The position numbers and the translations under genes are program-made. This document shows, one piece after another, positions 27,300-39,644 of a stretch of 64,000 nucleotides of DNA. Under the pieces are notes generated by a model that saw nothing but the letters and a program-made list of their open reading frames with translations, was not told the DNA's origin and did not search any database. The stretch covers positions 43,834,194-43,898,193 of the forward strand of contig NW_004624732.1 in NCBI RefSeq assembly GCF_000247695.1. The letters are read 5' to 3'. The stretch comes from Heterocephalus glaber (lineage: Eukaryota; Chordata; Mammalia; Rodentia; Bathyergidae). Each line of letters begins with the position of its first letter. Within the stretch, counting starts at the first letter, position 1.

Positions 27300-28070
27300 C
27301 TAAGTATTTGATTTCCTGCAAGTATTTTCCTTACTCTCTGTTTGACTCCATTTCCTCATGTGATAAAGTGTACCCTTTCACAGGGTGGAATGAGGAGGTG
27401 TAAAGTGCTTAAACCAGTATTTGACATATTGTAAACATTATAAAATATTTTGAAACTACCATTATTAATCAATTATGGTTTTACAATAAAATTCCAGTTA
27501 AATGATAAATCAAAGTTCAAAATACTGCAATAGGCAGAAATTTCTTTATTGACCATTCTACAGGTTTTTACTCTCTTATTTTGTTTTTATCATGTAAGTG
27601 GGAACTTACTAAAATTAGTAGTAGAAAACTCTTCTACATAAGCCCTAGACTTGACTTAATGACTCCTGATCTTTAGGTGATAATAATTTTCCATATCAAC
27701 TGCAGTTAAGTCATACACCCTAGAATCTCCTGAAAGAACATTTTGTCAGACTACTTTCCAAAAACAGTATGTGATGACCCAATTTGGTTAGCTTTTGTAT
27801 GAGTGGCAATGGAAAGCTCACCTGGGAGTAATTTTTCTTCTTAGGTCATTTGTGCTTGAACAGAGAGGAATAATAGAATGATTTTGATTGCCAAAATAAT
27901 TATATGGACTGCCTTTGACTAGCTATAGCCATCCAATTCTAAGACCTTTAAATAAATGGTCTATCAATTTGGTTCAAATCATATTTTCATATACTACTTA
28001 TAACTGGTAATAAAACTTTTGGGAATACATGATATTTTAAAAAATATTCTGGTTGGTTTCATATTTGGCT
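27300..28070. other. Intron, nothing recognised
   Basis: AT-rich without an identifiable feature; possible MIR remnant near 27300-27440 (TTTGACTCCATTTCCTCATG). Confidence 0.35.
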
Positions 28071-28076
28071 TTAACA

Positions 28077-28160
28077 TTTTTTTGAGGGGCAATACTGGGG
28101 ATTCAAGGATATGGTACATCCTAGGCATGCACTCTACCACTGAGCTACATCCCTAGCCCC
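28077..28160 (-). mobile_element. ID-type SINE (minus orientation)
   Basis: On the plus strand it reads TACTGGGGATTCAAGG to GAGCTACATCCCTAGCCCC, the reverse complement of an ID element with tRNA-like A and B boxes. An A-run follows at the 5' side of the element, outside its body. Confidence 0.8.
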
Positions 28161-28679
28161 ATAAAAAAAAAAAAAAAAAGTATGTTTGAGCACAGTTCAA
28201 AGTTAGGCAGACTAAGTAGAGTTCATTTCAAACTTTGATTCTTAGGTTGAATTTCCTTGGTACACAGTATATCTGTAATCATTATGAACATAATTTTGGT
28301 ACTAAAAACAATGCTCACTCTTAGGGTTTCAGTGCTACATACATGGTGACAGCTCCTACATCTGAATTTAAAAACTAGATCTTACCCAATCTTCAGAGAG
28401 TCAAGTGTCTGTTGGAAACATTCATTTGAGTAGCACACTGGTTGCTTAAATTCAAAACATAACTCACCATCCTATTCAATAAATATGCTCTTCTGTTGTA
28501 TTTATTTTTACCTCTACAGGCACAACCACTGACAATCAGAAACTTGAGACTCGTCTTCTTTCATTCACTCATCTGTAATTTCCATAAAAAACCTATAATG
28601 TATCTTGTCCATTTACTTCCTAAATAATTCTTCAACTTCACCCTTATTCATAATCTTTTACACAGTGAAGTCTGAACCA

Positions 28680-29400
28680 CTGCAAAAATCACCCAACTTA
28701 TCTTATTTCCAAGCTTATTGTCCAATCAAATATATTCTATACTTAGTTATGAAAGCCATGTCTAGACTGTAAGTCTGACCAGGTTACTCCCCTGTTTAAA
28801 ACACAGGTTAGTTTATAAAATTTCAACCTGCACTGACTGATTCACCTAGCTCTCTAAGTTCCTCTCTTGCCCCACCTATTTTACATTTAGAGCTTCAAGC
28901 ATAATAAAGTGACTGTGGTTCCCTACACACACTTGCCTTTTACTTCCACGAGACTGCTATCAACTTGCACAGTACGCAAGTGTCTCATGTCTCAGGCTCC
29001 CTTTCTCAAATCCACATACCTATCAATTTCTTTGTGTTGTTTAAGAATCAATTGTTGCCAGTATTCTGGGAAGCTAAGGCAGGAGGATTCCAAGTTCCAC
29101 AACATTCTGAGGAAATTAGTGACTCGGTGAGATACCACCTCAAAATGAAAACTAAACTAAACTAAACTAAAATGGGCTAAGGATGTAGCTCAAGGCAAAT
29201 GCCCTGGGTTCAATTCTCAACAAAACAAATAAATAAATAAACTGTCACCATCCCTCCAAGAATATTATTCAGATCCTTCTATTAACATCTAAGTTGGACT
29301 ATGCACTCCCCTTGGGTGATCCCAAGGCTTGGAACCCTTACTTTGTCCACTCATCTTTGTATCCCGAATTTCTAGCTCTTAGTATATTGGGGGGAGTATG
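28680..29400 (+). mobile_element. L2 LINE 3' fragment, split by a SINE
   Basis: The order GACCAGGTTACTCCCCTG, AACCTGCACTGACTGATTCA, then after the SINE AACATCTAAGTTGGACTATG and TTTGTATCCCGAATTTCTAG follows the L2 3' region (the TCACTCCCCTGCTTAAAAC to GTATCCCCAGCACCTAG pattern). It is heavily decayed and interrupted at about 29050-29241. Confidence 0.5.
29050..29241 (+). mobile_element. B1-dID composite SINE inside L2
   Basis: A truncated B1 part (CAGTATTCTGGGAAGCTAAG, GGCAGGAGGATTCCAAG) is followed by a (AACTA)n-like linker, then an ID-like GGGCTAAGGATGTAGCTCAA and CCTGGGTTCAATTCTC, and an A-rich (AAAT)n tail. Confidence 0.75.
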
Positions 29401-29409
29401 TTTATATAC

Positions 29410-31585
29410 CCATAAGAAATACATAAAATATTTGAATCCTTAACTTTGGTCACATCGTCATATATAAAATTTTGATATGACTGAAATGACCAGAAGTTAA
29501 CACAAGTGGATATATCACAGATTATTGTAACAAAACTTACTTTACAAAACAGAGAACCTATGAAGTTTCCATTTCATGATTTACTTACTTATGTTAAAGT
29601 CATTTTAAGCCAAAACATTGGTTACCTCTAATCCTCATTATCTTCCAAATAAAGGCCTGCTTAATGGCTAGAACTCCGGGTTTCTTAAATTTCAGACTAC
29701 CTAATTTCATCACTTAATCTGATGAAGTTACTTTTTCAAAGAAGTCCTGGCCCTGACTGAAGATCCTTCCACAGCTCAAGGATATAAGCCAGATTCTTTA
29801 TTTTCATAACACAACACCATCTTTGGCAACTACTGAATTCAGGGTGGCAGCATATAGATGTTCTTTCAGTCAAAAGAGAATACTAATACCTCAGCTACAC
29901 ACTAATGACTTTAAGATTATCTGCTCTGATACAGAAGAACATACTTAAATATGAAATGATATGATATACAAGATTTGCTTCAAAGTAATACAATGGGGGA
30001 ATGGGGCAGGAGGAGGATATAGATAAAATGAGATTGGTTATGAACTGATGATTATTCAAACAGACCATCAAGACTTCTAAAGTCTCTGGTGATTCTGATA
30101 TGTATCTCATCTCCTTTCAGTCAAAACAGAATAATGATACCTCAGATTTCTTTTTAAACAAAATGATAAGTTTTACATTATGTTAGTCCACGAATTATTC
30201 CTTACTATAAGGTAAAAAAAAGAGCTAATAAATTTTCTTATAAAAATAGTTCTACTTGGGACCAGAGTAAAATAGTGCAGATAGATAGTATGATGGTTCA
30301 TTCACCTTACAAAATGAAGTTTTGGTAATATTAAGAAATGAATAACAAACATTTCCTTTCAAACATCTATTACATAAGAAAAACCTACAATATATAGAAA
30401 GATTAGTTTAAAATTTTTCAACATTTTTAACTTCCTTAAAGTAATTTTTGTTAATTTTAGAAAATGTAAATCAGCCATAGCTCCATTATTCATGGTCTCC
30501 TAAGGGGGGGGGGTAGGAACCCATAAACATAGTAACATTTATTGTAAAAATTTCAAACATAAATTTAGGTTTAAAAATATTTTAAGTCTGTATGCACCCA
30601 TCACTCTGTTTCAAGCATACACAAAGTAAATGATACATCACACAATGTATTATCATACAACTTACTCAAAAACTATTACTGTTTTTGGAAAAGTTGGCCA
30701 ACCTATTGCCCACTTTATTTTTATTTATTTTTTTCTGAATTATTTTAAAGGAACTCCAGATCTTAGATCACTTCACCTTTCAATAGTCCAGTATGCAAAC
30801 ATTTTTATGATGTACTGACATACTTTCTTTTTGTTAGATAACAGCAGGCTTTGCAGAGCTTAGTATTATTTGTTCAAATGGACTGTTTCCTTAAAAGAAT
30901 TTCTAAAATATGTTTCTTTGTACCACTGTTACTACTTGTATTTCTTACTTTTTCTTTTATAACTCGTTTATAATACAAATATATTATATATGTGCATTTT
31001 AATGAAAAACAGATCTTTGACTCCATACGTTTTAAATGTATCCTTATATTTTTATTATTCTCTCAAGATTATACACAGTAGCCAACCTACTGATTACACT
31101 ACATCAAAAATCTCAGTTTAGCTTTATTAATAATGTGTTCTTCTCTTTATTATAAAAATAATTCACTACATATATTCACTACAGAATTGATAAATACAGA
31201 AAACAATAATATCCCATAATTCTACAACCTATGCGTAACAATAATTTTTTTACATTTTTGATATTTCGCCCCAAGGTTTTTTTTCTAAACACATAGACAC
31301 AATTTATAATACGGGGAATGTATCATATGTATTATTTTATGATGTATTGTTTACTTAACATTCTTATAAGTATAGTCCCCAACTTTTAAATTTTATAAAT
31401 ATAATATTTAAGAGAATTAATATTCTACTATACAAATGTACTAAAATTTATAAAACTATTCCCTTTTTTGTTGAACAACTGAGTTACTTTCTAATTCTTA
31501 CACATAATGCTTTATTGATAATTCTAACCATTTCTTTGTCAAGAATGGAGAAAATCTGAGTTTTTGTGTTACTCACAAACTAATA
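29410..31585. other. AT-rich intron with a short spaced duplication
   Basis: A 30-bp segment at 29864 (TTTCAGTCAAAAGAGAATA...) recurs at 30115 with few changes. A run of ten G occurs at 30505-30514. Nothing else is recognised. Confidence 0.4.
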
Positions 31586-31589
31586 ATTT

Positions 31590-33275
31590 ACCAGAAACAA
31601 GGTGAAAATGTCCACTATTACCACTCCTGTTTAATTTAGACTTGAAATTTTAGCTGGAACAATGAAGCAAGAAGAAAACATAAAAGGGATACCTATAGAA
31701 GAGGAAGAATTCAAACTATCCTTATTCACCGACTACATGACCCTGTACATAGAAGGTCCAAAGAATTCTAGCAAAAGATTCCCAAACAAAATTCTAAAAC
31801 TCATACAAAACCAGAAGAGATCCAGAAGAGCAAAATATTCCTGGGTAACATGAACAAAGCAATTTCCCACTTCAAGTTGTATTACAAAGCTACAGTGACA
31901 AAAAAAGCATGGTACTGGCATAAAACAGACATGTGGATCAGAGAAACAGAACAGAGAATGCAGAAACAACCCGAGACACGTTCAGCTACCTGATCTTGGA
32001 CAAAGGGGCCAAAAGCATATACTAGACAAAAGACAACCTTTGCAACAAATGATGCTCAGAAACCTGGCTATTCACAAGCAGAAGACTGAATTTAGACCTG
32101 TATCACTTATCATGTACTAAACTAAAATCAAAATTGATTAAAGATCTAAATACTAACACAGAAACAATCTCCTGGAAGATAAAATAAGTAAATCTCTTGA
32201 ATATATAGCATAGTCAAGGACTTTCTAAACAGAACCTCAGCTGCACAATAAATAGCATCATGAATCAATAAATGAGAGCATATCAAATTAAAAAGCTTCT
32301 GCACAGCAAAAGAAATAATCAACAAGTGAAGAGACAAGCCATACAGAATGGAAAAAAAAATTTTATCAGCTATGCTTTGGACAAAGGACTATGGTGATAT
32401 CTATCATATATAAAGCACTCAAAAAATTAGACCCTCCCAAAATAAAAGATCCAATCAAAAAATGGGCAACTAAAATGAATAGACACTTTTCAGAAGAAGA
32501 CATGGCCAAAAAATACATGAAAAAATGATCAACACCACTAACCATTAGAGAAATGCAAATTAAAACAACACTGAGATTCCATGTCACTCCAGAATGAATG
32601 ACTTTCATCAAGAAATCAAATAGTAACAAATGCTGCAGAATCTAGAGAAAAAGGGACCCTTCTACATTATTGGTGGGAATGTAAAATAGTACCACCATTA
32701 TAGTAATCAGTATGGAAGCGTCTCAAAAAACTGAAAATAAAAATCCCATTTGACCCAGGTATTTTCCTTCTAGATGTCTTCCAAAAACAAAGACATCATA
32801 ATATAATGATAGACTCATACCTATGTTCATAGCAGCACAGTTCACAATAGCTAAATCTTGGAAGTGGCCTTTATATTCATCAAGAGATGAATGGATAAAG
32901 TGTAACATTTATACACAATGGAGTGCTACTCTGCTATAAAGAAGGATAAATTTTAGTCATTTGTAAGAAAATGGATCACCCTAAAACCATAATGTTAAGT
33001 GAAATAAAGCAGATACACAAGCTGAAATATTGCTTGGGTTCTCTTATATGAGAAACTCAAAGTATAAATAAATTAAACAACAGAGTAAAAAGTAGGTAAC
33101 AGGAAACAGGAAGATAGATCTTTTTTAAACAGGAAGGGACTAAAAGATGGAGGGAAAGGAGGGGGTGGAGGGAAAGGGAACATAAAAAACTTAAGATGTA
33201 TTATGTACATGTACAATTCCCCAAAAGGAATGTAATCATTGTGTATTACAAACATGTACTAATAAAATAAAAATT
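31590..33275 (+). mobile_element. L1 LINE, 5'-truncated (ORF2 end and 3' UTR)
   Basis: Decayed L1 ORF2 begins near 31590 with the pattern AAAATGTCCACTATTACCAC. It continues through AGCATGGTACTGGCATAAAA and TTTTCAGAAGAAGACATGGC to the ORF2 end pattern near 32930 (TCTGCTATAAAGAAGGATAA). The 3' UTR has a polypurine G-rich stretch (33149-33180) and ends with ACTAATAAAATAAAAA. Frameshifts and stops break ORF2, so it is a dead copy of about 1.7 kb. Confidence 0.9.
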
Positions 33276-33299
33276 TTAAAAACTAGTAATTTGGCCTAT

Positions 33300-33672
33300 A
33301 TCCCAGTTAATCTTAAATGCCAACTTGACTGTACTGAGAGACTCCTAGAGAGATAACTGAATCATGATTATGCTATTCTCATATTCAAACTTGAATATGC
33401 TGTTAGGAGGTGGGACCCAGTTGAAAGTGGATCAGTGGAGGCATGCTTTGGAGGATGTACTGATTGCTGGCAATCTTTCTTTGTGCTCTGCTTCCCACCT
33501 GTCACGAAGTGAGCAGATGTGCTCTGTCGCATTTCTCCATTATGATGCTTCTGCTCAGGAGCCAGCTGATCACGGACTAAGCCTCTGAAACCATGAGCCA
33601 AATACATCTCTCCTCCTTTAAATCGAAGGTTATCAAATATTTGGTCCCAGCAATGGAAAAGATTACTAGTAT
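33300..33672 (+). mobile_element. LTR, MaLR/ERVL-like
   Basis: Starts near CAACTTGACTGTACTGAG. It contains GGAGGTGGGACCCAG and CTCTGAAACCATGAGCCAAA and ends AGCAATGGAAAAGATTACTAG. This ending (GAAACCATGAGCCAAATA, then CAGCAATGGAAAAG) is shared with the copies at 40640 and 53125. It is a solo copy without internal genes. Confidence 0.6.
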
Positions 33673-33679
33673 GTCCTGC

Positions 33680-34715
33680 CATGGTGTCCTTGATGCTGGT
33701 AGGAGACAAGCCATTCTGAGGTCAGAGACAAAGAAAGGACTTCACAGACTTCAGAACACAGAAGCAGCATAAGCTTCATATTCCTATCAGTGCTCCTTGG
33801 CTCCCAAGGTCCATTAGGGTGATACAGAGTGGCCAAGATGGGTGATATAAAAAGGCAATGTTTCATATCCTGGTCAAGGAATCTTGAGCTAATAAACCTA
33901 AATATTTTATAATGAGCTGCAAGCAAACATGACCAACCTTTCTTCCAAATGGAGCTATTATCTTTATTACATCAGATACTAAATAAGTCAGCCATCTAAC
34001 CCAAAATTATACACTATCATTGTGTCCCAAAGTTGTTTATTATTCAAACTTCCTTGAAAAGAGAGTATAGAACAAAAAGGTATTTCATTCCTTGGGTTGC
34101 AAGACACATAAATGTGAAGGACCTCTGGAAAATTGTCTCCTCACATTCTTTAGGACAAATAGAATATGATTACTCAGATTCTTGAAATAATATAGTCCTA
34201 CCAAATTTTTTCCAGAAAGTCTAAACTACTTCATTTTCGCAGTAGTATCATATAAATGCCTCTGCCTGCCTTTCAAAAGCTTTTAAATTTTAATATTTCT
34301 TAATTTCATCTATCCTACTGTACTCCAAAATACATCATCACGTCAATTAGAGACAGGACACAATGATCAAAAATGGAGACACTAAGGCTAGGAAGGTTGA
34401 GTTTCAGCAGTACTACCATACATTAACTGCAAGCAACAAAGGTAGCAATTTAGAAAATTTTGGTTCCAGTTTCTTCATATTAAAAGTAAAGATAATAATC
34501 ACTCTAGAAATAAATATAAATAGCGATAAACAGTATATACAGAAAGCTTAGAGCAATATTGGCCAAATAGCAAATGCTGCACATGTAACTAAAATCTATT
34601 ATTATTATTGCTCCTCAACATCCATCCCAGTCCTATTCATCCTTCAAAGCAATGTCAGGTACCACTGCTTCCATAAAGACAGATGACTTTTCCTGCTCTG
34701 AACTTGGAACTGTAT
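33680..34715. other. Intron, nothing firm
   Basis: 33680-33930 is less AT-rich and may be another old repeat. ORFs in it on the minus strand have no family. Confidence 0.3.
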
Positions 34716-34717
34716 GC

Positions 34718-35152
34718 CTTAGTTTTTCTCCTTGCTGAGACAAAATGCCTGATACCTAAAGATAAAGGGGAAAAGGCTTATTTAGCTCACAGTTTGTAGA
34801 GGTTTCAGTCCACAATCGGCTGACTCCAAGGCAGGATGGCACATGGCAGAGGGCTAACAGTTCATGGTGGCAGAAGGCAGCAAAAGCAACAAGGGACCTT
34901 AACAGTATCTTTCTGTCCCTTTTATCTTTTTTTTTTTTTGGTACCAGGGATCCAACTCGGGTCCTTGCGCTTGAGTGTCCCTTTTATCTTATCTAGACTA
35001 CTGGGATTAGGGCAATGCCAAACCAATCAGTGGACTGATTTAGTAATCACATGCCCTTAATCCCAATGTTACACACTCTAGATTCAGCCATCTTCAAAAA
35101 AGGCCTATGTCCGCATGAGGCTTTGAAGGTACATCTAGACACAAACTATAAT
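34718..35152 (-). mobile_element. MaLR-like LTR (minus orientation) with nested SINE
   Basis: Read on the minus strand it starts TATAGTTTGTGTCTAGATG and ends with ACTGTGAGCTAAATAAGCC, then GGCATTTTGTCTCAGC. This matches the family seen at 40640 and 53125. It is split by an ID-type SINE at 34928-34975. Confidence 0.6.
34928..34975 (-). mobile_element. ID-type SINE, 5'-truncated, nested in LTR
   Basis: The poly-T end, then GGTACCAGGGATCCAACTCG, is the reverse complement of the GGTACC-poly-A SINE family. Only the 3' half is present. A 14-bp target-site duplication (TGTCCCTTTTATCT) lies at 34914-34927 and 34976-34989. Confidence 0.92.
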
Positions 35153-35159
35153 AACTACA

Positions 35160-36325
35160 CATATCTGAATCTTTTTATTATACTATGTTCAGAGGTTTGA
35201 ATTGGTTCTGCCTTTCGTTTTTAACGTTTTACAACTTCCACTTAAATGATAGTATTAAAAGGCTTTCTAGCATTTATAAAAGTATCTAATTATCATTATC
35301 CCACTGAAATAATGTTATCCAAACTCAGACTGCTACAAATGAAAATTTTTATGTATTAATTACGCAAAAAACCAGATGTGATTTTAAAGGGATAAATCAA
35401 TAACTTTCTGTGTGTTGACACGGAGGGAATGAAATGGTTCTGGATATTTCAGTATTTGGGTGAAGTACTTTTTAACACTGTTTTATGTAAGATTATACCA
35501 AAGCATTAGAAGCCATAGCCACTCAAAGCATAAGAGTAGTAGCGGAATTCATTAAGATAAAGATAACACCAAACTGATCAAGGACTAAAATTAATAAAGT
35601 AGAAGCCCAAATAATTTACAGAGCCATTAAACTGGAATAATAACTACCTCACAAATATAGAAAATGGGCAATTTCCTAAATAGAAACATGTACTTTCGAA
35701 CAGTGCCTTCATTGCAGTGAACATTTAGAAAATCAGAACTACCTTTATTCATTTCTAAGTTAGAAATAAAATTATAATTCTAAAAAATATAATTCTTTGT
35801 GATCTTAGTTTTCAATTATTTATATACACAGTATAAAATTAAAGATTATAAAAACCTCATGAGATAAGGCACATATATTTTTGTTCTTCTTGAATATAAG
35901 AAAACTAGTTGAGAATTGCCATACCAAAACAAAAATATGTTTAGAATATACCTATAAAAGAACACTAAGTATAAATTTAAATAATTTAAATTGTTGAAAT
36001 CAATTAAAGTAATTTCTATTAAATTATTAAAATTTAAATAACATGACTATTTAAATATATTACTCTCAAATAAATTGAGGAATTACTATCTAGGTGAAAT
36101 ATTTCTAAGAAGCTCAACTTAGGAAGCACATTGTCACTTTTAAAAGTTATTTCATAAAGGAAAAGAATATAAGATGAAATTATTCAAAATACTAAATTAT
36201 ATATTTTGTCTTGATTTTAACTGTAATCGCCTAAAGGGAATGTAGAATTCACAAATATATCTATACATATAAGCCCAAATTTGGGGACAAAATAGACAGA
36301 TATATACTGTATTTCTCTCCTAAAT
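35160..36325. other. AT-rich intron, nothing recognised
   Basis: Very AT-rich (notably 35750-36200) with no identifiable feature. Confidence 0.4.
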
Positions 36326-36330
36326 TTGCC

Positions 36331-36415
36331 GCTGCGGTCCAGGGATGTAACACATAGGAAGAGTGCTTGCCTAACATCCATAAAGCCCTGAGTTTGACCC
36401 CCAGTAATGTAAAGA
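36331..36415 (+). mobile_element. ID-type SINE, old copy
   Basis: GGTCCAGGGATGTAACAC, GAGTGCTTGCCTAACATC and CCCTGAGTTTGACCCCCAG give the full A-box/B-box order of an ID element with many substitutions. Confidence 0.75.
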
Positions 36416-36419
36416 GCAA

Positions 36420-37690
36420 AGAATAGCAACAAAAACGTAAGATTATGGCCAAGGAGGAATCAAAGACTTTAAATGGAAGGGTGTATGTGTGAGGGAGTGG
36501 GGGTTGGGGTTCAAACTCTGTATGAAGCCAAATGAAGATCTTGTTTATTCTTCTCAACTCCTTCTTCTCTCTTGGACAAAAACCCTTCTATTACCTTTAG
36601 GTTAGTGATATTTTTCACTGGCTACTGTATTCTAAGTGGATCGTTTTGTTCTTTCAATGTTTTGAAGATGTTGCTTCACTTTTTTCCTTGTGCAATGTTT
36701 CAATGACAAATTTGTCGCCATGCTTAACTTTATTCTGATGTAACCTGAATATTCTTTCTTTTTTCTTTTAGTGCAGTTGTTTTTAAGATATTCTTCTAAT
36801 CACTGGTATGGAGGAGAATCTAAAGCAGCCTCATGATCCTATCTGCTTGTATTTATTCACTGTGTAATTGCTCCCTTTGAGTGTAAGCAGAACCAACTCC
36901 TTGCTTCTGAGACTATAAAAAGGTGACAGGACTATGTGATTACATTACATAAGATCCTATAACCTTGCCTTGCAAGTAGACTGCTTCCTTATTGCTTTGA
37001 GGATATACACAGCTATGCTGGGAAGGTCCATGTGACAAGGAAATGGCAATGACATCTAGGCAACAGCATAGCAAGAAACTGAAGCTCTTAGTCCAACAGC
37101 CTATAAAGAACTATGTGCTATAAACAACCACATCAACTTGGAAGCAGACCATTCCCAAAACCACAGACCTGATGGAATCATGTTTTCATTCTGGCTGAAG
37201 AAACTGGCATTACACCTGGCCTTTTCTGAGTTTTGGTCACTTGTTCCTTCTTAGATGATTCCTTCTCTAGTCTTGAGCTTCCTAGCATTCATTTGCTGAT
37301 CTATACTCATCTGAATGTTCAAGTGGGATCCTGTACAAATCTCCAGAATTCACTATTTGAGCAGCTTTCTTTATCCCAGTCTTTTGATTTCTATATATGT
37401 AAATGCTTTTCTTATTTTCTTCTACTCAAAAATCTCATAGGCTCACCTGAGACTACTTCTCCTTACATCAGAGCTTACATAGAAATTAACTCAAAGTATT
37501 AAGTGGAGGCATCACAGGGCCCTTCTTTTGTATCCCTTCTCTCAGGAATTAGTGTCCTTCAACACTTGATGTCCAGATACTTTAAAATCATGTTTTCAAA
37601 ATTTTAAAGGACAGATAATTCCATTTCAACTTAAACTGCTATAAATTAATGTGGAATTGGAGAAGTTTGTGACATAAAAATGTGGGGGAA
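36420..37690. other. Intron with possible old repeats
   Basis: 36880-37210 (CTGGGAAGGTCCATGTGAC, AGTCCAACAGCCTATAAAG, CACATCAACTTGGAAGCAG) resembles an ancient MLT-class LTR or MER-type repeat in plus orientation, but the family is uncertain. Other parts are unassigned. Confidence 0.35.
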
Positions 37691-37699
37691 AACTTCAAA

Positions 37700-39000
37700 A
37701 TTATTTTATTCTTATTAAGAAAGTCTAATATGACCAATACACAAATTAATCTCACTTATAAACAGAAGTCACAATCTGAAATAAAACATCAGCAAACAGA
37801 ATCTATCAGGAAATGAGAACAGTAAAACATCATGAACAACTGATCCTTTTTCCAAAGATACTAGCATGGATCAGTATTAATAAATCAATTAATATGTTTC
37901 ATCATTTTAATAGCTCTAAAGGGAAATAGTGGTATATTCATGAGAAGACATTTAACCAAATATAACTACTTATATACTCATACTTTTCTAAAACAAAATT
38001 TTTATTATTAAAATAGAAAGATAAACTTTTATTTTTTAGTATACTGTCATATGTCAGTCCAAGCCAAAGCTAGCCTCACACTAAGGAAAAAGCATTAAAG
38101 TTAACAACAAGACAAAAAGACTACTACCACTATCATTTAGTATTATAATGCAGGTACAACCCAACAAAACTAGAGAAGAGAAAAAAAATCAAAGAGATAA
38201 AAACTACAAAGGACACAGAAGAATGATCAGTATTCACAGATAAGGTTGGAAAGCTCAAGATTATCAACTTATTATAAAGACTATTCTGAAGAATTAGAAA
38301 ATTTGGTGAACTTACAGACTACAAAATCTATGTTTGTTTAAACCAAAGTATTTTTATGTATAAAATATATTTAAGAAATGTTCAATACCTATATCATGAA
38401 AATATTAAAGCACTAGTGAAGAAATCCCCAAAATACCTTGAATAAATGGAAAGCTATAACACCTCCCTGGATGTACAATCAACATATAAAGAGGTCAATT
38501 TTCTTAGAATTTATTTATCTCGACCATAATTTGAAAACTAAGCTAGGTTGTTTTATAATCTAAAACTAGACAAATTGATTCTAAATTTCACAGCTAAAGA
38601 CAAAGAAAAAATAGGCAAGAAATTCTGAACGGGGAGGGAATCAATAAGTGTAGACTTATCCTACCACATATGAAGTACTAAAATCTCAAAAACAGAATGT
38701 ATAATACTGATTCAAATATTGACATTACCAATTAAAAAGAAGACAAGTCCAGAAACAGACACAATTCACACAAGTATTGGCATGTAACAAAGGTAGTCTC
38801 TCAAATCAAAGATGAACAACTCAGTAAATGGTATTGAGTCACCTTGGTAGACATCTGTAAGAAAATTAAGCTGAGATCCAGACCACCTTGCACCAGGACA
38901 AATTTCAAATGATTCAAATGTTCTAATATAGAATTTTTAAAAAGTAACCACAGGAATAACAAAAGGTCAAATACACAACAGAAAATCACTTCCCCACAGT
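37700..39000 (+). mobile_element. L1 LINE ORF2 fragment, strongly decayed
   Basis: AAACATCAGCAAACAGAATC near 37785 and AATAAATCAATTAATATG follow L1 ORF2 order, followed by CCAGAAACAGACACAATTCAC and TCAAATACACAACAGAAAATC. No long ORF survives. Confidence 0.6.
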
Positions 39001-39009
39001 TCAAAGCTT

Positions 39010-39325
39010 ACTATATTTAACACAAATATGTGAGATACAAATGTAATATATACATTTTTTCTAGCAGTCGCTAAAATAAAACAGAAAATTGATTTTAATA
39101 TTTTATTTAATGCAATATACCTTATATATCATCAACCTTTAATCAATATTAAAAATTATGACACACTGTATCTTCTTTATTCGCACTAAATATTTTTTAA
39201 ATTAGTGCATTTTACAGTTCTAAAACATCTCAATTCAGACTAGCCACACTTCAAGCACTCAATAGCCACAAGTAGCTATTGGTCACTATACTACAGCAAT
39301 CTTAAGAAGTACAGAGTTCCACAAA
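39010..39325 (-). mobile_element. MER-type nonautonomous hAT-like DNA transposon
   Basis: Read on the minus strand it has GTGGCTATTGAGTGCTTGAA, GTGTGGCTAGTCTGAATTGA, and then AGATGTTTTAGAACTGTAAA, the diagnostic order of a mammalian hAT-class MER element. The same family occurs at 15070. Confidence 0.65.
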
Positions 39326-39454
39326 GGTAGTAATAGGCTTATGTTGTTCACCATTGTTTACCCAAGGTGTTTACCCAGTGCCTGCCACATAGTTTTGTTA
39401 GAAACAGAACGGAAGGAATGCGATTTATTTGAGAAAAAAACTATTTCCTACATT

Positions 39455-39640
39455 AGAAGTTTTGGTTTCAAGTCTTGTCTCTAAAATTTCCTAATGAATC
39501 ACTTAGGCAAATCATTTTTCTGAACCTAATCTGTAAAAGAACATTCTTAATGTCTATTTGCTTAACACCAGGTTGCAATGAGAATCAGATGAGATCACAT
39601 ATACATAAGCAAGTTGGGAAGCACTATTATTATTAATATA
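39455..39640 (+). repeat. MIR-type SINE fragment
   Basis: TTTCAAGTCTTGTCTC, ATCACTTAGGCAAATCATTT, CTGAACCTAATCTGTAAAAG and ATGAGAATCAGATGAGATCA follow the MIR core order. Confidence 0.65.
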
Positions 39641-39644
39641 AAGA

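Noticed and set aside
31662..32908. Several short ORFs on both strands
   Set aside because: They are pieces or antisense shadows of decayed L1 ORF2.
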